Shown piece after piece: positions 1 to 7,063 of a stretch of 25,247 nt of DNA. Each line of letters opens with the position of its first letter. The stretch's first letter is position 1. A model generated the notes under the pieces. That model was given only the letters and a program-made list of their open reading frames with translations. It did not search any database and was not told where the DNA came from. The DNA lies in assembly GCA_900543715.1 (NCBI GenBank), contig UQSX01000039.1, forward strand, positions 1-25,247. The letters are read 5' to 3'. The position numbers and the translations under genes are program-made. This DNA is from an uncultured Blautia sp. GTDB lineage: Bacteria; Bacillota; Clostridia; Lachnospirales; Lachnospiraceae.

Positions 1-818
1 TAGCCAAGCTCCGATGCGGTGCCGATAACGTTTACCATGCTGCGGCCCTCTACCGCTACTTTCCTCCCATATTTGTATGCGGAATTAATAATCTGCTGAA
101 CCCTGTCCACATTAGAAGCAAAAGTAGCAATAATGATCCTGGTGTTCCGGTGTTCAGAAAAAATATTGTCAAAGGTCTTTCCCACAGTCCTCTCAGACAT
201 GGTAAAGCCTTTTCTCTCTGCATTGGTACTGTCACACATTAATGCCAGAACGCCTTTCTTTCCTATCTCCGCAAATCTCTGCAGATCAATGGCGTCTCCA
301 AACACAGGGGTATAATCCACCTTGAAGTCACCTGTATGGATGACGGTCCCCGCCGGAGAGTAGATGGCCAGAGCAGAAGCGTCCTGAATACTGTGATTCG
401 TCTTTATGAATTCAATTCTGAAGCAGCCCAGATTGATGGACTGTCCATGTTTGATCACTTTTCTCTTGGTAGTCCTTAATAAGTTATGCTCTTTTAATTT
501 ATTGTCAATAAGTCCCACCGTCAGTTTCGTTGCATAAATGGGTACATTTATTTCTTTTAAAACATAGGGCAGGGCACCGATATGGTCCTCATGTCCATGG
601 GTGATCACAAAGCCCTTTACTTTCTCGATATTCTCTTTCAGATAGGTCACGTCCGGAATGACCAGATCGATTCCCAGCATATCGTTCTCTGGGAAAGAAA
701 GACCACAGTCAACCACAACGATACTATCCTCATACTCAAAAGCTGTAATGTTCATTCCTATCTGTTCCAGTCCGCCCAAAGGAATGATCTTTAATTTTCC
801 ATTATGATTTCTTTTCAA
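1..818 (-). CDS. rnj: Ribonuclease J, N-terminal part (truncated by window edge)
   Basis: This is the first 272 residues of an RNase J, a metallo-beta-lactamase/beta-CASP ribonuclease that matures and degrades RNA by endonuclease and 5'-3' exonuclease action. The N-terminus has the family opening (IIPLGGLEQIGMN, about residues 11-23). The zinc motif HGHEDHIG has H74, H76, D78 and H79, and NHSIQD and HTGDFK follow as further metal-ligand regions. The frame stays open to TASELG at the window edge, where full-length members still have about 280 residues (rest of beta-CASP and the C-terminal domain). The start is a TTG seven bases after GGAGG; no in-frame ATG fits better. It lies 32 nt after the DUF1292 gene and is probably cotranscribed with it. 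RNase J1 versus J2 cannot be told from this half. Confidence 0.93.
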   Translation of the reverse strand, partial: MKRNHNGKLKIIPLGGLEQIGMNITAFEYEDSIVVVDCGLSFPENDMLGIDLVIPDVTYLKENIEKVKGFVITHGHEDHIGALPYVLKEINVPIYATKLTVGLIDNKLKEHNLLRTTKRKVIKHGQSINLGCFRIEFIKTNHSIQDASALAIYSPAGTVIHTGDFKVDYTPVFGDAIDLQRFAEIGKKGVLALMCDSTNAERKGFTMSERTVGKTFDNIFSEHRNTRIIIATFASNVDRVQQIINSAYKYGRKVAVEGRSMVNVIGTASELG

Positions 819-850
819 CGTTATTCCTCCAATAATTTCCGTTCCTGATA

Positions 851-1117
851 TCACTCAAATTCAATGTCCTCTAACATGGCTGCAAAGACCTTGTAAACCG
901 CATCGTATTCGGTGTCGTCCTCTACGAATACATAGCAGCCGTCTTTGTCGCCGTCCTCTGAAATGTCCTTTAAAATATACGCCGCACTTCCGTTTTCGTT
1001 TTCTGCCTCATCTGGATCAATGACCAAAAGGTAATCTACGCCTCCCACTCTGGTCTGTTCCAGGATCCCAAATTCTAATTCAGATCCGTCCTCTCCGTCA
1101 AATACTACTGTTTCCAT
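851..1117 (-). CDS. DUF1292 family protein (YrzB-like)
   Basis: An 88-residue, very acidic protein starting METVVFDGEDGSELEFGILE, a typical DUF1292 N-terminus; it ends in EDDTEYDAVYKVFAAMLED. B. subtilis YrzB is of similar size and sits in the operon yrzL-yrrK-yrzB (ireB-ruvX-DUF1292), the same order as here. The molecular function is unknown in the family. The frame is open for 26 more codons upstream, but I chose the internal ATG because AAAGGAC precedes it at good spacing and the extension is unlike the family and falls in the structured intergenic element. No convincing sigma-A promoter is visible between that element's terminator-like hairpin and this start, so how the gene and rnj are transcribed is open. 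Confidence 0.88.
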   Translation of the reverse strand: METVVFDGEDGSELEFGILEQTRVGGVDYLLVIDPDEAENENGSAAYILKDISEDGDKDGCYVFVEDDTEYDAVYKVFAAMLEDIEFE

Positions 1118-1141
1118 ACTTTCGTCCTTTCTCTTTGTTTT

Positions 1142-1317
1142 TTCAGGCATACACAGAACCCGGAAACTCGCTTGTCTCACCCTACGCTGAGGCACTCCTG
1201 CCTTCTACAGTTCAGGCTGACATTAAAACCCCGCTGCGCTACAGCGGGGTTTTAACCCTTGCGGCAGCGGCCAAATGGACGTGCAAGCACGTCCGCCTGG
1301 CTCGTTGCTCGCAGAAA
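1142..1317. other. GC-rich structured intergenic element between ruvX and DUF1292
   Basis: A non-coding stretch visibly richer in GC than its surroundings and packed with inverted repeats. They are AGGCA-ctcc-TGCCT (1190-1203), a perfect 14-bp stem with a 5-nt loop (1223-1255), and GGACGTGC-aa-GCACGTCC (1277-1294) flanked by GCCA/TGGC arms (1270-1273, 1298-1301). TTCAGGC occurs twice (1142-1148 and 1211-1217). The density of symmetric elements resembles dispersed structured repeats of other bacterial genomes, but there is no second copy in this window, so repeat status is an inference. It sits inside a gene cluster that is compact in Bacillus. Confidence 0.45.
1223..1255 (-). terminator. Bidirectional intrinsic terminator after ruvX
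   Basis: A perfect 14-bp stem (TTAAAACCCCGCTG with its complement) closes a 5-nt loop. A-runs and T-runs flank the GC core on both sides, so it can act in either direction. On the minus strand it lies about 60 nt after the ruvX stop and would end the ireB-ruvX transcript before DUF1292 and rnj. Confidence 0.8.
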
Positions 1318-1752
1318 TCAAACGGTGTCCGGGTTTGCTTTTGCATCTAAATAGCCCTGCAGAATAAATACAGCTGCTATCATATCCACATATTTTTTTC
1401 TGTTTTCTCTTCGCACACCTGCCTCGATCAATGTGCGGTCCGCTTCTACGGTAGTAAGTCTCTCGTCCCACATGATAACAGGCAATCCCAGTCTGCGTTC
1501 CAGGGTTTCTTTTAGCTGCAGTGACTTTTCCGCCCGCTCACCAATGGTGTTGTTCATATTTTTAGGAAAGCCAAGGACAATCTCCTCCACCTGATATTCC
1601 TTCACCAGTTCCTCGATCCTGCGCAGGGATTTCCGAAGCTTATTTTCCTCTTCTCTTCTGATAATCTCCAAACCCTGGGCTGTCAGACCCATAGGGTCGC
1701 TGACCGCCACCCCTATCGTCTTAGAGCCATAATCCAATCCCATGATCCTCAT
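1318..1752 (-). CDS. ruvX: RuvX/YqgF family RNase H-fold nuclease (Holliday junction resolvase-like)
   Basis: A 144-residue protein of the usual family length. The N-terminal RNase H-like strand ([18 protein letters not shown]) carries the first acidic residue D7; the middle has [19 protein letters not shown]; a conserved [10 protein letters not shown] block follows; and the C-terminal [15 protein letters not shown] holds another acidic residue. In E. coli the family processes the 5' end of pre-16S rRNA, and Holliday junction resolution has been proposed; which applies here cannot be decided from sequence. It starts 3 nt after the ireB stop, so the two are translated from one mRNA. The gene ends close to the structured element at 1142-1317. 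Confidence 0.93.
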   Translation of the reverse strand: MRIMGLDYGSKTIGVAVSDPMGLTAQGLEIIRREEENKLRKSLRRIEELVKEYQVEEIVLGFPKNMNNTIGERAEKSLQLKETLERRLGLPVIMWDERLTTVEADRTLIEAGVRRENRKKYVDMIAAVFILQGYLDAKANPDTV

Positions 1753-1755
1753 AGC

Positions 1756-2025
1756 TTAATCATGCTTCCAGGATTTATTCTTGATATACTCTTTCAGCAG
1801 CTCTTCTACCAGCTCATCTCTCTCCACTTTCATAATGGTGCTTCTGGCTCCCTTATGGCTGGTAATATAGGTGGGATCTCCGGACATAATATAGCCTACA
1901 ATCTGATTTACCGGATTGTACCCTTTCTCTGACATCGCATTATATACCAAATCCAGAACTTCTTTCACTCTCACTTCCGGGTCTGATTTCACATTAAAAT
2001 ATTGTGTATTCTCTAAATTTGCCAT
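1756..2025 (-). CDS. ireB: IreB family regulatory phosphoprotein (UPF0297/DUF965)
   Basis: An 89-residue protein with the family blocks NTQYFNV, GYNPVNQIVGYIMSGDPTYITSHKGAR and ERDELVEELLKEYI. In Enterococcus faecalis IreB is a substrate of the PASTA Ser/Thr kinase IreK and lowers cephalosporin resistance; phosphorylation falls on N-terminal threonines, and one such Thr (in ENTQ) is present here. Two starts are possible: this ATG, which matches where the family usually begins, or a TTG two codons upstream at 2031, which sits at a better distance (6 nt) from AAGGG. It leads the ireB-ruvX transcript behind the promoter at 2118-2146. Confidence 0.92.
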   Translation of the reverse strand: MANLENTQYFNVKSDPEVRVKEVLDLVYNAMSEKGYNPVNQIVGYIMSGDPTYITSHKGARSTIMKVERDELVEELLKEYIKNKSWKHD

Positions 2026-2117
2026 ACTCAATTCACGCCCTTATCTCTAAAATTCGTTCTAATCTGCTATAGCCCTCTGGGATCTAAAAAAGGACATACA
2101 ACTGCAACTATACCTCT

Positions 2118-2146
2118 ATTCTAATATATCTTCCCCGGAAATTCAA
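2118..2146 (-). promoter_or_regulatory. Sigma-A-type promoter of ireB-ruvX
   Basis: TTGAAT (2141-2146, minus strand) and TAGAAT (2118-2123) are separated by exactly 17 nt. The promoter starts 4 nt after the mtaB stop codon and leaves a leader of about 85 nt before ireB. Motif match only; no start-site data. Confidence 0.6.
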
Positions 2147-2149
2147 CTA

Positions 2150-3463
2150 TTATATTGTGCAAATAAAAATGCCCTCTTCCAGAAATCCCTCAACTTTTGC
2201 CTTTACTATGCGGTTTTCCAGATCTTCGCAGCTTTTTACTGCCGTCTTCAGATACTCCCTGGTGTGCCCTATCCAGTATGTTTCTCCCTGTATCCTGGCG
2301 GTTTCTTCAAAGAGGATTTCCACTTCTTTTCCCAAAAAGCTCTCCATATACTTTTTCTCATGAGCCTTTCCCATTTCGATCAGCACATGACTTCTCTGAC
2401 TCTTCACCGTTTCAGGAACCTGTCCCTCCATGCGGTCTGCCCTTGTTCCTTTTCTTCTGGAATATTTGAAGATATGGGTCTCGTAAAAATCCACCTGCTC
2501 CACAAATTTTCTGGATTCTTCAAATTCTTCTTCTGTCTCCTGGGGGAATCCCACGATCACGTCTGTAGTAAGCGCAGGATTTTCAAAATATTTTCGCAGG
2601 ATCCTGCAGCCTTCCATATAATCCTGGGACGTATATTTCCGGTTCATTCTTTTTAAGGTTTCATTGCAGCCGCTTTGGAGAGAAAGATGAAAATGAGGGC
2701 AGATCTTCTCCATACTTCCCAGAGTCCGTCCAAATTCCTCTGTGACAATTCTGGGTTCCAGGGAACCCAGACGGATCCTTTTTACTCCCTCCACGTTATG
2801 GACTGCCTGGATCAGCCCCAAAAGATTTTCTCCGATATCGATGCCGTAGGAGCTGAGATGGATCCCTGTAAGGACAAATTCCTGGTAACCGTTCTTTACA
2901 AGTTTCTCAACCTCCGCCAGCACCTCCTCTTTTTTACGGCTGCGGACACGTCCCCGTACATAGGGAATGATGCAGTAGCTGCAGAACTGATTGCATCCGT
3001 CCTGTACCTTCAGATAGGCTCTGGTATGCTCCCCCGTAGAAGAAAGAGCCAGATTCTCATATTCTACCGGTTTCTCCAGATCCATCAGGATCTTCTCCTG
3101 TCCCTGCCCCTTTTGGTAGTTTTCCAGAATACTCAGAATCTCCTGCTTCCGGTTATTTCCCAATACGATGTCTATGGCTTCGTCGATCTCCGGGACATCC
3201 TTCTGGGCCTGGACGTAGCATCCAGCAGCGATGACAATCGCCTCAGGGTTCATTTTTCTGGCCTTATGGAGCATCTGTCTAGACTTTCGGTCTGCGATAT
3301 TCGTCACCGTACAGGTGTTGATAATATACACATCTGCACCGGGGGCAAAAGGCACGATCTCATATCCTGCCTCCCTCAGTTCCTGCTCCATAGCCTCTAT
3401 TTCATAGGCATTTACCTTACAGCCTAAATTGTGCAAAGCTACTTTCTTTCTTATATTCTCCAT
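2150..3463 (-). CDS. mtaB: tRNA (N6-L-threonylcarbamoyladenosine(37)-C2)-methylthiotransferase
   Basis: A 437-residue radical SAM methylthiotransferase that converts t6A37 to ms2t6A37 in ANN-decoding tRNAs. The N-terminal UPF0004 domain has its three cluster cysteines at C15 (LGCKVN), C51 (NTCTV) and C82 (AGCYVQ). The radical SAM motif CNQFCSYC gives C157, C161 and C164, and a TRAM-like RNA-binding segment follows GKEVEILFEE near the C-terminus. The NLGCKVN opening and the length separate MtaB from MiaB and RimO. I chose the ATG at 3463 because GGAG lies 9 nt upstream; an in-frame ATG five codons earlier has no ribosome binding site. It runs divergently from the HPr-like gene and is followed at once by the ireB promoter. 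Confidence 0.94.
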   Translation of the reverse strand: MENIRKKVALHNLGCKVNAYEIEAMEQELREAGYEIVPFAPGADVYIINTCTVTNIADRKSRQMLHKARKMNPEAIVIAAGCYVQAQKDVPEIDEAIDIVLGNNRKQEILSILENYQKGQGQEKILMDLEKPVEYENLALSSTGEHTRAYLKVQDGCNQFCSYCIIPYVRGRVRSRKKEEVLAEVEKLVKNGYQEFVLTGIHLSSYGIDIGENLLGLIQAVHNVEGVKRIRLGSLEPRIVTEEFGRTLGSMEKICPHFHLSLQSGCNETLKRMNRKYTSQDYMEGCRILRKYFENPALTTDVIVGFPQETEEEFEESRKFVEQVDFYETHIFKYSRRKGTRADRMEGQVPETVKSQRSHVLIEMGKAHEKKYMESFLGKEVEILFEETARIQGETYWIGHTREYLKTAVKSCEDLENRIVKAKVEGFLEEGIFICTI

Positions 3464-3540
3464 TCTTATTATCTCCATACATTAAGCGTTTTGACGAATT
3501 GTCACCAGATTCTTTGTGTTTTATTTTTCCCTTTTTCATA

Positions 3541-3569
3541 TTGACTTTTTCTGCCAATAACGGTAACAT
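3541..3569 (+). promoter_or_regulatory. Sigma-A-type promoter of the HPr-like gene
   Basis: TTGACT (3541-3546) and TAACAT (3564-3569) with a 17-nt spacer precede the only plus-strand gene. A GGGAGG ribosome binding site follows 9 nt before the ATG. Good -35, moderate -10. Confidence 0.6.
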
Positions 3570-3620
3570 AATCCTTGTAAAATGCAATTACTAAAAATGA
3601 GGTAAGGGAGGATTTTTCCA

Positions 3621-3854
3621 ATGAAAACAGTTAAAATTTCACTGAACTCTATCGACAAAGTTAAATCTTTTGTAAATGACATTACAAAATTCGACTATGA
3701 TTTTGATTTAGTTTCCGGTAGATATGTAATCGACGCTAAGTCCATTATGGGTATCTTTTCTTTAGATTTATCTAAAGCTATCGACTTAAATATCCATGCA
3801 GCAGATGCAGCTCTGGACGAAATCTTAGAGACATTAAAACCATACTTAGTATAA
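3621..3854 (+). CDS. HPr-like (Crh-like) protein lacking the active-site histidine
   Basis: A 77-residue HPr-fold protein. The segment DAKSIMGIFSLDLS matches the HPr regulatory-serine region LKSIMGVMSLG, so S41 corresponds to Ser46, the site used by HPr kinase. At the catalytic loop, where HPr has (S/G)IHARPAT, this protein reads NSIDKVKSF: His15 is replaced by Asp12 and the Arg is lost. It therefore cannot be a phosphotransfer HPr of the sugar PTS, but could act like Bacillus Crh, a His-less paralogue signalling through the serine. Whether S41 is phosphorylated is inference. It is monocistronic, has its own promoter and a GGGAGG site, ends in a strong terminator, and uses mostly TTA for leucine while its neighbours prefer CTG, which fits an AT-rich, highly expressed small gene. 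Confidence 0.85.
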   Translation: MKTVKISLNSIDKVKSFVNDITKFDYDFDLVSGRYVIDAKSIMGIFSLDLSKAIDLNIHAADAALDEILETLKPYLV

Positions 3855-3873
3855 TTACAGAACGATATAATAT

Positions 3874-3904
3874 AAAAGGCTGCCGTTTTTGCGGCGGCTT
3901 TTTT
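3874..3904 (+). terminator. Intrinsic terminator of the HPr-like gene (works both ways)
   Basis: The stem GGCTGCCG / CGGCGGCT (with G-T pairs) and a 6-nt loop is extended by A/T pairs and followed by six T's on the plus strand. Read on the minus strand it ends in TTTTATATT, so it can also stop thiI transcripts arriving from the right. Confidence 0.85.
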
Positions 3905-3945
3905 ATTCTATAGGAAGGTCCTCCGGACTGCCCTATAGAATAAAA
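3901..3945. repeat. Perfect 14-bp inverted repeat between convergent genes
   Basis: TTTTATTCTATAGG (3901-3914) and CCTATAGAATAAAA (3932-3945) pair perfectly, with an inner GTCC-tcc-GGAC stem in the loop. It overlaps the T-tract of the preceding terminator and lies 12 nt past the thiI stop, in the convergent space between the HPr-like gene and thiI. It lacks a U-tract of its own in the minus direction, so it may protect 3' ends or back up termination. Confidence 0.75.
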
Positions 3946-3957
3946 AGCTCTTCTGCT

Positions 3958-5139
3958 CTATTCTTCACAGATCACTGTTTCTGCAGTCTCTACCGCTTCT
4001 TTCAGCATATCATCAATTTTTTCCTGAAGCCGTTCCTCTGACTTTTTGATCACCTGAATATTTGGTTTTGTCACAGGATGTTTTGCCACAAAGATCGTAC
4101 AGCAGTCCTCATAGGGAAGGATTGAAGTGTCATAGGTCTGGATCTTCAGAGCCACATCTACGATCTCCTGTTTATCGAAGCCGATAAGAGGCCGGAACAC
4201 CGGCATGGTGCAGACCTCATTGGTAGCCGCAAGACTGTGAATGGTCTGGCTGGCCACCTGTCCGATACTCTCTCCTGTTACCAGCGCCATACATTCATCT
4301 TTTCTTGCAAACTCCTCTGCAATTTTCATCATATACCGGCGCATGATAATGGTCAGCTCCTCGTGGGGGCATTTGTCATAAATATAAAGCTGTATATCCG
4401 TAAAGTTTACGATATGAAGCCGTACAGGCCCCGCATACCGGGACACCAGTTTCGCCAGATCGATCACTTTCTGTTTTGCTCTCTCGCTGGTATACGGCGG
4501 CGCATGAAAATAAACAGCATCAATGGTCACGCCTCTCTTTGCGATCATGTAACCTGCCGCCGGACTGTCAATTCCTCCTGAAAGCAGGAGCATGGCTCTT
4601 CCGTTGGTTCCCAGAGGCATTCCTCCCGGGCCTGGTATATTTTCTGAATAGAGATAGATCTTATTCCGGATCTCTACGTTCACAGTTACCTGAGGATTGT
4701 GAACATCTACTTTCATATTGGGGCAGGCGTCCAAGATCACACTGCCCAGCTCGCTGCTGACCTCCATGGACTGCATAGGATAGCTTTTCTTATTTCTTCT
4801 GGTATTCACTTTAAAAGTCAGGGCTTTCTCTCCGTAGACTTTTTTCACATAATCCGCCACGTCTTTGGAAAGCTGTTCAAATCCCTGATCCTCCAGGACT
4901 ACTGCGGGACAGATGCCGTATATGCCGAAGACCCGCTTCATGGCCTCTACAGCCTCCTCATAGTCAAAGTCATCCTGAGGATATACAAAGATACGTCCCA
5001 TCTCTTTCACCACTTTGAACGTCCCTTCCACATTCCGAAGCTGGTATTTGATCTGCTGTACTAAAGCGTCTTCAAAGATGTAACGGTTTTTTCCTTTAAT
5101 AGCGATCTCCGCATATTTGATCAAAAAAGCCTTATACAT
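3958..5139 (-). CDS. thiI: tRNA 4-thiouridine synthase ThiI (no rhodanese domain)
   Basis: A 393-residue enzyme that adenylates U8 of tRNA and transfers sulfur to make s4U8; in some bacteria it also supplies sulfur for thiazole synthesis. An N-terminal ferredoxin-like part is followed by a THUMP domain (about 60-165) and an ATP pyrophosphatase domain with the PP-loop SGGIDSPAAG (187-196). A Cys pair occurs in EDCCTIFVAKHP near the C-terminus. The length matches the short Bacillus-type ThiI; the E. coli-type C-terminal rhodanese domain is absent, so sulfur must come straight from a desulfurase or another carrier. The cysteine desulfurase gene ends 15 nt upstream, a pairing like Bacillus NifZ-ThiI. 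It is the last gene of the transcript. Confidence 0.95.
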   Translation of the reverse strand: MYKAFLIKYAEIAIKGKNRYIFEDALVQQIKYQLRNVEGTFKVVKEMGRIFVYPQDDFDYEEAVEAMKRVFGIYGICPAVVLEDQGFEQLSKDVADYVKKVYGEKALTFKVNTRRNKKSYPMQSMEVSSELGSVILDACPNMKVDVHNPQVTVNVEIRNKIYLYSENIPGPGGMPLGTNGRAMLLLSGGIDSPAAGYMIAKRGVTIDAVYFHAPPYTSERAKQKVIDLAKLVSRYAGPVRLHIVNFTDIQLYIYDKCPHEELTIIMRRYMMKIAEEFARKDECMALVTGESIGQVASQTIHSLAATNEVCTMPVFRPLIGFDKQEIVDVALKIQTYDTSILPYEDCCTIFVAKHPVTKPNIQVIKKSEERLQEKIDDMLKEAVETAETVICEE

Positions 5140-5154
5140 ACAATTTCTCTCCTT

Positions 5155-6309
5155 TTATTTTCGTGCATATCTCTGCAGCATAGGAAGAAGTGTCCTCAGG
5201 GTTTCCAGAGTGTAATCCAGTTCTTCCTTTGTAGTAAACTCACTGAAACTGAAGCGGATAGCGGATTCCTTCCTTTCCGGGCTGAGTCCTATGGCTCCAA
5301 GGGAAGCGCTTCCTGTCCTTTTATGGCTGGAACAGGCGCTGCCGGCGGAAACATAGATTCCCTTATCCTCCAGGGCATGGAGCAGCACCTCGCTTCTAAC
5401 GCCCAGGAAACTTGCATTTAAGATATGGTGTGCTCCCTTGGAAGGTTCCGGGCCGTTTATCTCTACTTTTTCCAGCTTTGTAAGCTCTCCTGCAAGGTAC
5501 TCTTTCAATTCTCTCATATGGGCTGTATTTTCGTCCAGATGTTCGTATATGATCCTGGATGCTTCTCCCAGTCCGGCGATTCCCGGCACATTATCCGTAC
5601 CAGAGCGCATACCTTTCTGCTGTCCTCCTCCCAGGATCATAGGATGGATCTTCACCTTTTCGCCGATGTACAAAAACCCTATGCCCTTGGGGCCATGGAT
5701 CTTATGGCCGCTCACTGAAAGAAGATCGATCTTCATTTTTTTCGGGTAAATCCTGTACTTACCGTAAGCCTGGATAGCATCTACATGAAAAACTGTCTCC
5801 TGATTTTTCTCCTTGATGATCCTGCCCATCTCTTCCACAGGCAAAAGAGCGCCTAATTCATTATTTACGTACATGGCGGACACCAGAATCGTGTCCTCTC
5901 TTATGGCGGCAGACAATTCTTCCAGAGACAGATTTCCTTTCTCATCTACAGGGATCCTGGTGATCTCAAAGCCCTGCTCCTCCAGCCAGTCTGCAGGAGC
6001 GGACACCGCTGCGTGTTCAAATACCGTAGTGATAATATGTTTCCCTTTTCTCTGGTTTGCCATGGCCGTACCGATCAGGGCCCAGTTATCTGACTCTGTG
6101 CCTCCGGAGGTAAAATAGATATCCTTCTCCTGGACTTTCAGGGTCTTTGCGATCTTCCTGGCTGCCTCTTTCACATATTTTTCTGCCTCAACGCCCTTCA
6201 AATGCATTGCCGATGGATTTCCATAGTCTTCCATCATGGTCTTTACCACCATATCCTTTACTTCTTCATAGCACCTGGTAGTGGCTGAATTATCCAGATA
6301 TGCTTCCAT
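5155..6309 (-). CDS. Cysteine desulfurase (NifS/IscS family), probable ThiI partner
   Basis: A 384-residue PLP enzyme that takes sulfur from cysteine as an enzyme persulfide. It opens with AYLDNSATT, has the cofactor-stacking H99 (FEHA) and D177 (HVDAIQ), the Schiff-base lysine K203 in SVSGHKIHGPKG, and the persulfide Cys C326 in SAGSACSSHKRTGS. The start at 6309 is set by GGAGG 9 nt upstream, which overlaps the end of rsmE; the open frame runs seven codons further but has no site there. The neighbouring thiI suggests it serves tRNA thiolation; there are no isc or suf scaffold genes beside it. Paralogues in such genomes can overlap in function, so the partner assignment is inferred from context. 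Confidence 0.92.
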   Translation of the reverse strand: MEAYLDNSATTRCYEEVKDMVVKTMMEDYGNPSAMHLKGVEAEKYVKEAARKIAKTLKVQEKDIYFTSGGTESDNWALIGTAMANQRKGKHIITTVFEHAAVSAPADWLEEQGFEITRIPVDEKGNLSLEELSAAIREDTILVSAMYVNNELGALLPVEEMGRIIKEKNQETVFHVDAIQAYGKYRIYPKKMKIDLLSVSGHKIHGPKGIGFLYIGEKVKIHPMILGGGQQKGMRSGTDNVPGIAGLGEASRIIYEHLDENTAHMRELKEYLAGELTKLEKVEINGPEPSKGAHHILNASFLGVRSEVLLHALEDKGIYVSAGSACSSHKRTGSASLGAIGLSPERKESAIRFSFSEFTTKEELDYTLETLRTLLPMLQRYARK

Positions 6310-6313
6310 CTCT

Positions 6314-7054
6314 CTATTCCTCCAATGCAAACATTAAAACAGACAGCACTGCAAGACCTGCAGTCTCAGTCCGCAGTATCCTCTTCCCCAGTGTGATCAC
6401 CTGGGCCTTTGCCCCGGAAACTGCCAGATTTACTTCTTCCTCTTCAAAGCCGCCCTCCGGTCCAATAAAGATCCCTACTGACTGGCCACCCCTGATCTGT
6501 CCCAGGATCTGTCGGGTATGTGCCATATCCTTTGCCAGCTCATAGGGCAGGAGCACCACATCCAGCGTCTGTCCGTACTGGACAGCCTCCTGAAAACTCA
6601 TGACCCCTTTGATCTTTGGTACATACATTCTCTTTGACTGCTTTGCCGCACTCTCCGCTATCGCCTGCCATCTGACCAGTTTCTTTTCTTCCTTTTTCTT
6701 GTCCAGCTTCACCACCGCCCGCTTTGAAGCTACGGGAATGATCTGATGCACCCCCAGCTCCACGGCTTTCTGGATGATCAGCTCCATCTTATCTCCCTTT
6801 GGCAGCCCCTGAAAAAGATAGAGTTTGGAAGGCAGTTCATACCCCGCTTCCTGCACATACATGATATGGGCAATGATCTCCTCTTCCCAAAGCTCCTCGA
6901 TATAGCAGGTATATTCTTTCTTTCCTCCGTCGCTGATCAGGATCTCTTCTCCCTGACGCATACGGAGGACATTTTTTATATGATTTACATCACTGCCTGT
7001 TATAGAAATCTGTTTTTCTCCTATCCTGGCAGGATCTGCAAAAAAACGGTACAT
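6314..7054 (-). CDS. rsmE: 16S rRNA (uracil(1498)-N(3))-methyltransferase
   Basis: A 246-residue SPOUT methyltransferase. The N-terminal PUA-like part (MYRFFADPARIG, DVNHIKNVLRMRQGE) binds RNA; the C-terminal knotted SAM site shows IGPEGGF (197-203) and LGKRILRTETA (222-232), both diagnostic for RsmE. It methylates U1498 of 16S rRNA in the small subunit decoding region. It lies 9 nt after prmA, the usual Firmicute order dnaJ-prmA-rsmE, and its last codons contain the ribosome binding site of the cysteine desulfurase, so the genes are translationally linked. Confidence 0.95.
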   Translation of the reverse strand: MYRFFADPARIGEKQISITGSDVNHIKNVLRMRQGEEILISDGGKKEYTCYIEELWEEEIIAHIMYVQEAGYELPSKLYLFQGLPKGDKMELIIQKAVELGVHQIIPVASKRAVVKLDKKKEEKKLVRWQAIAESAAKQSKRMYVPKIKGVMSFQEAVQYGQTLDVVLLPYELAKDMAHTRQILGQIRGGQSVGIFIGPEGGFEEEEVNLAVSGAKAQVITLGKRILRTETAGLAVLSVLMFALEE

Positions 7055-7063
7055 ATTTCCACC

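Noticed and set aside
2675..3427. A 250-codon plus-strand open frame inside mtaB
   Set aside because: It is the antisense shadow of a gene whose radical SAM and UPF0004 cysteines are all present; its translation shows no domain and no ribosome binding site.
3897..3952. Long inverted repeat as the end of an insertion sequence
   Set aside because: There is no transposase and no target duplication; position between convergent genes and overlap with the terminator explain it better.
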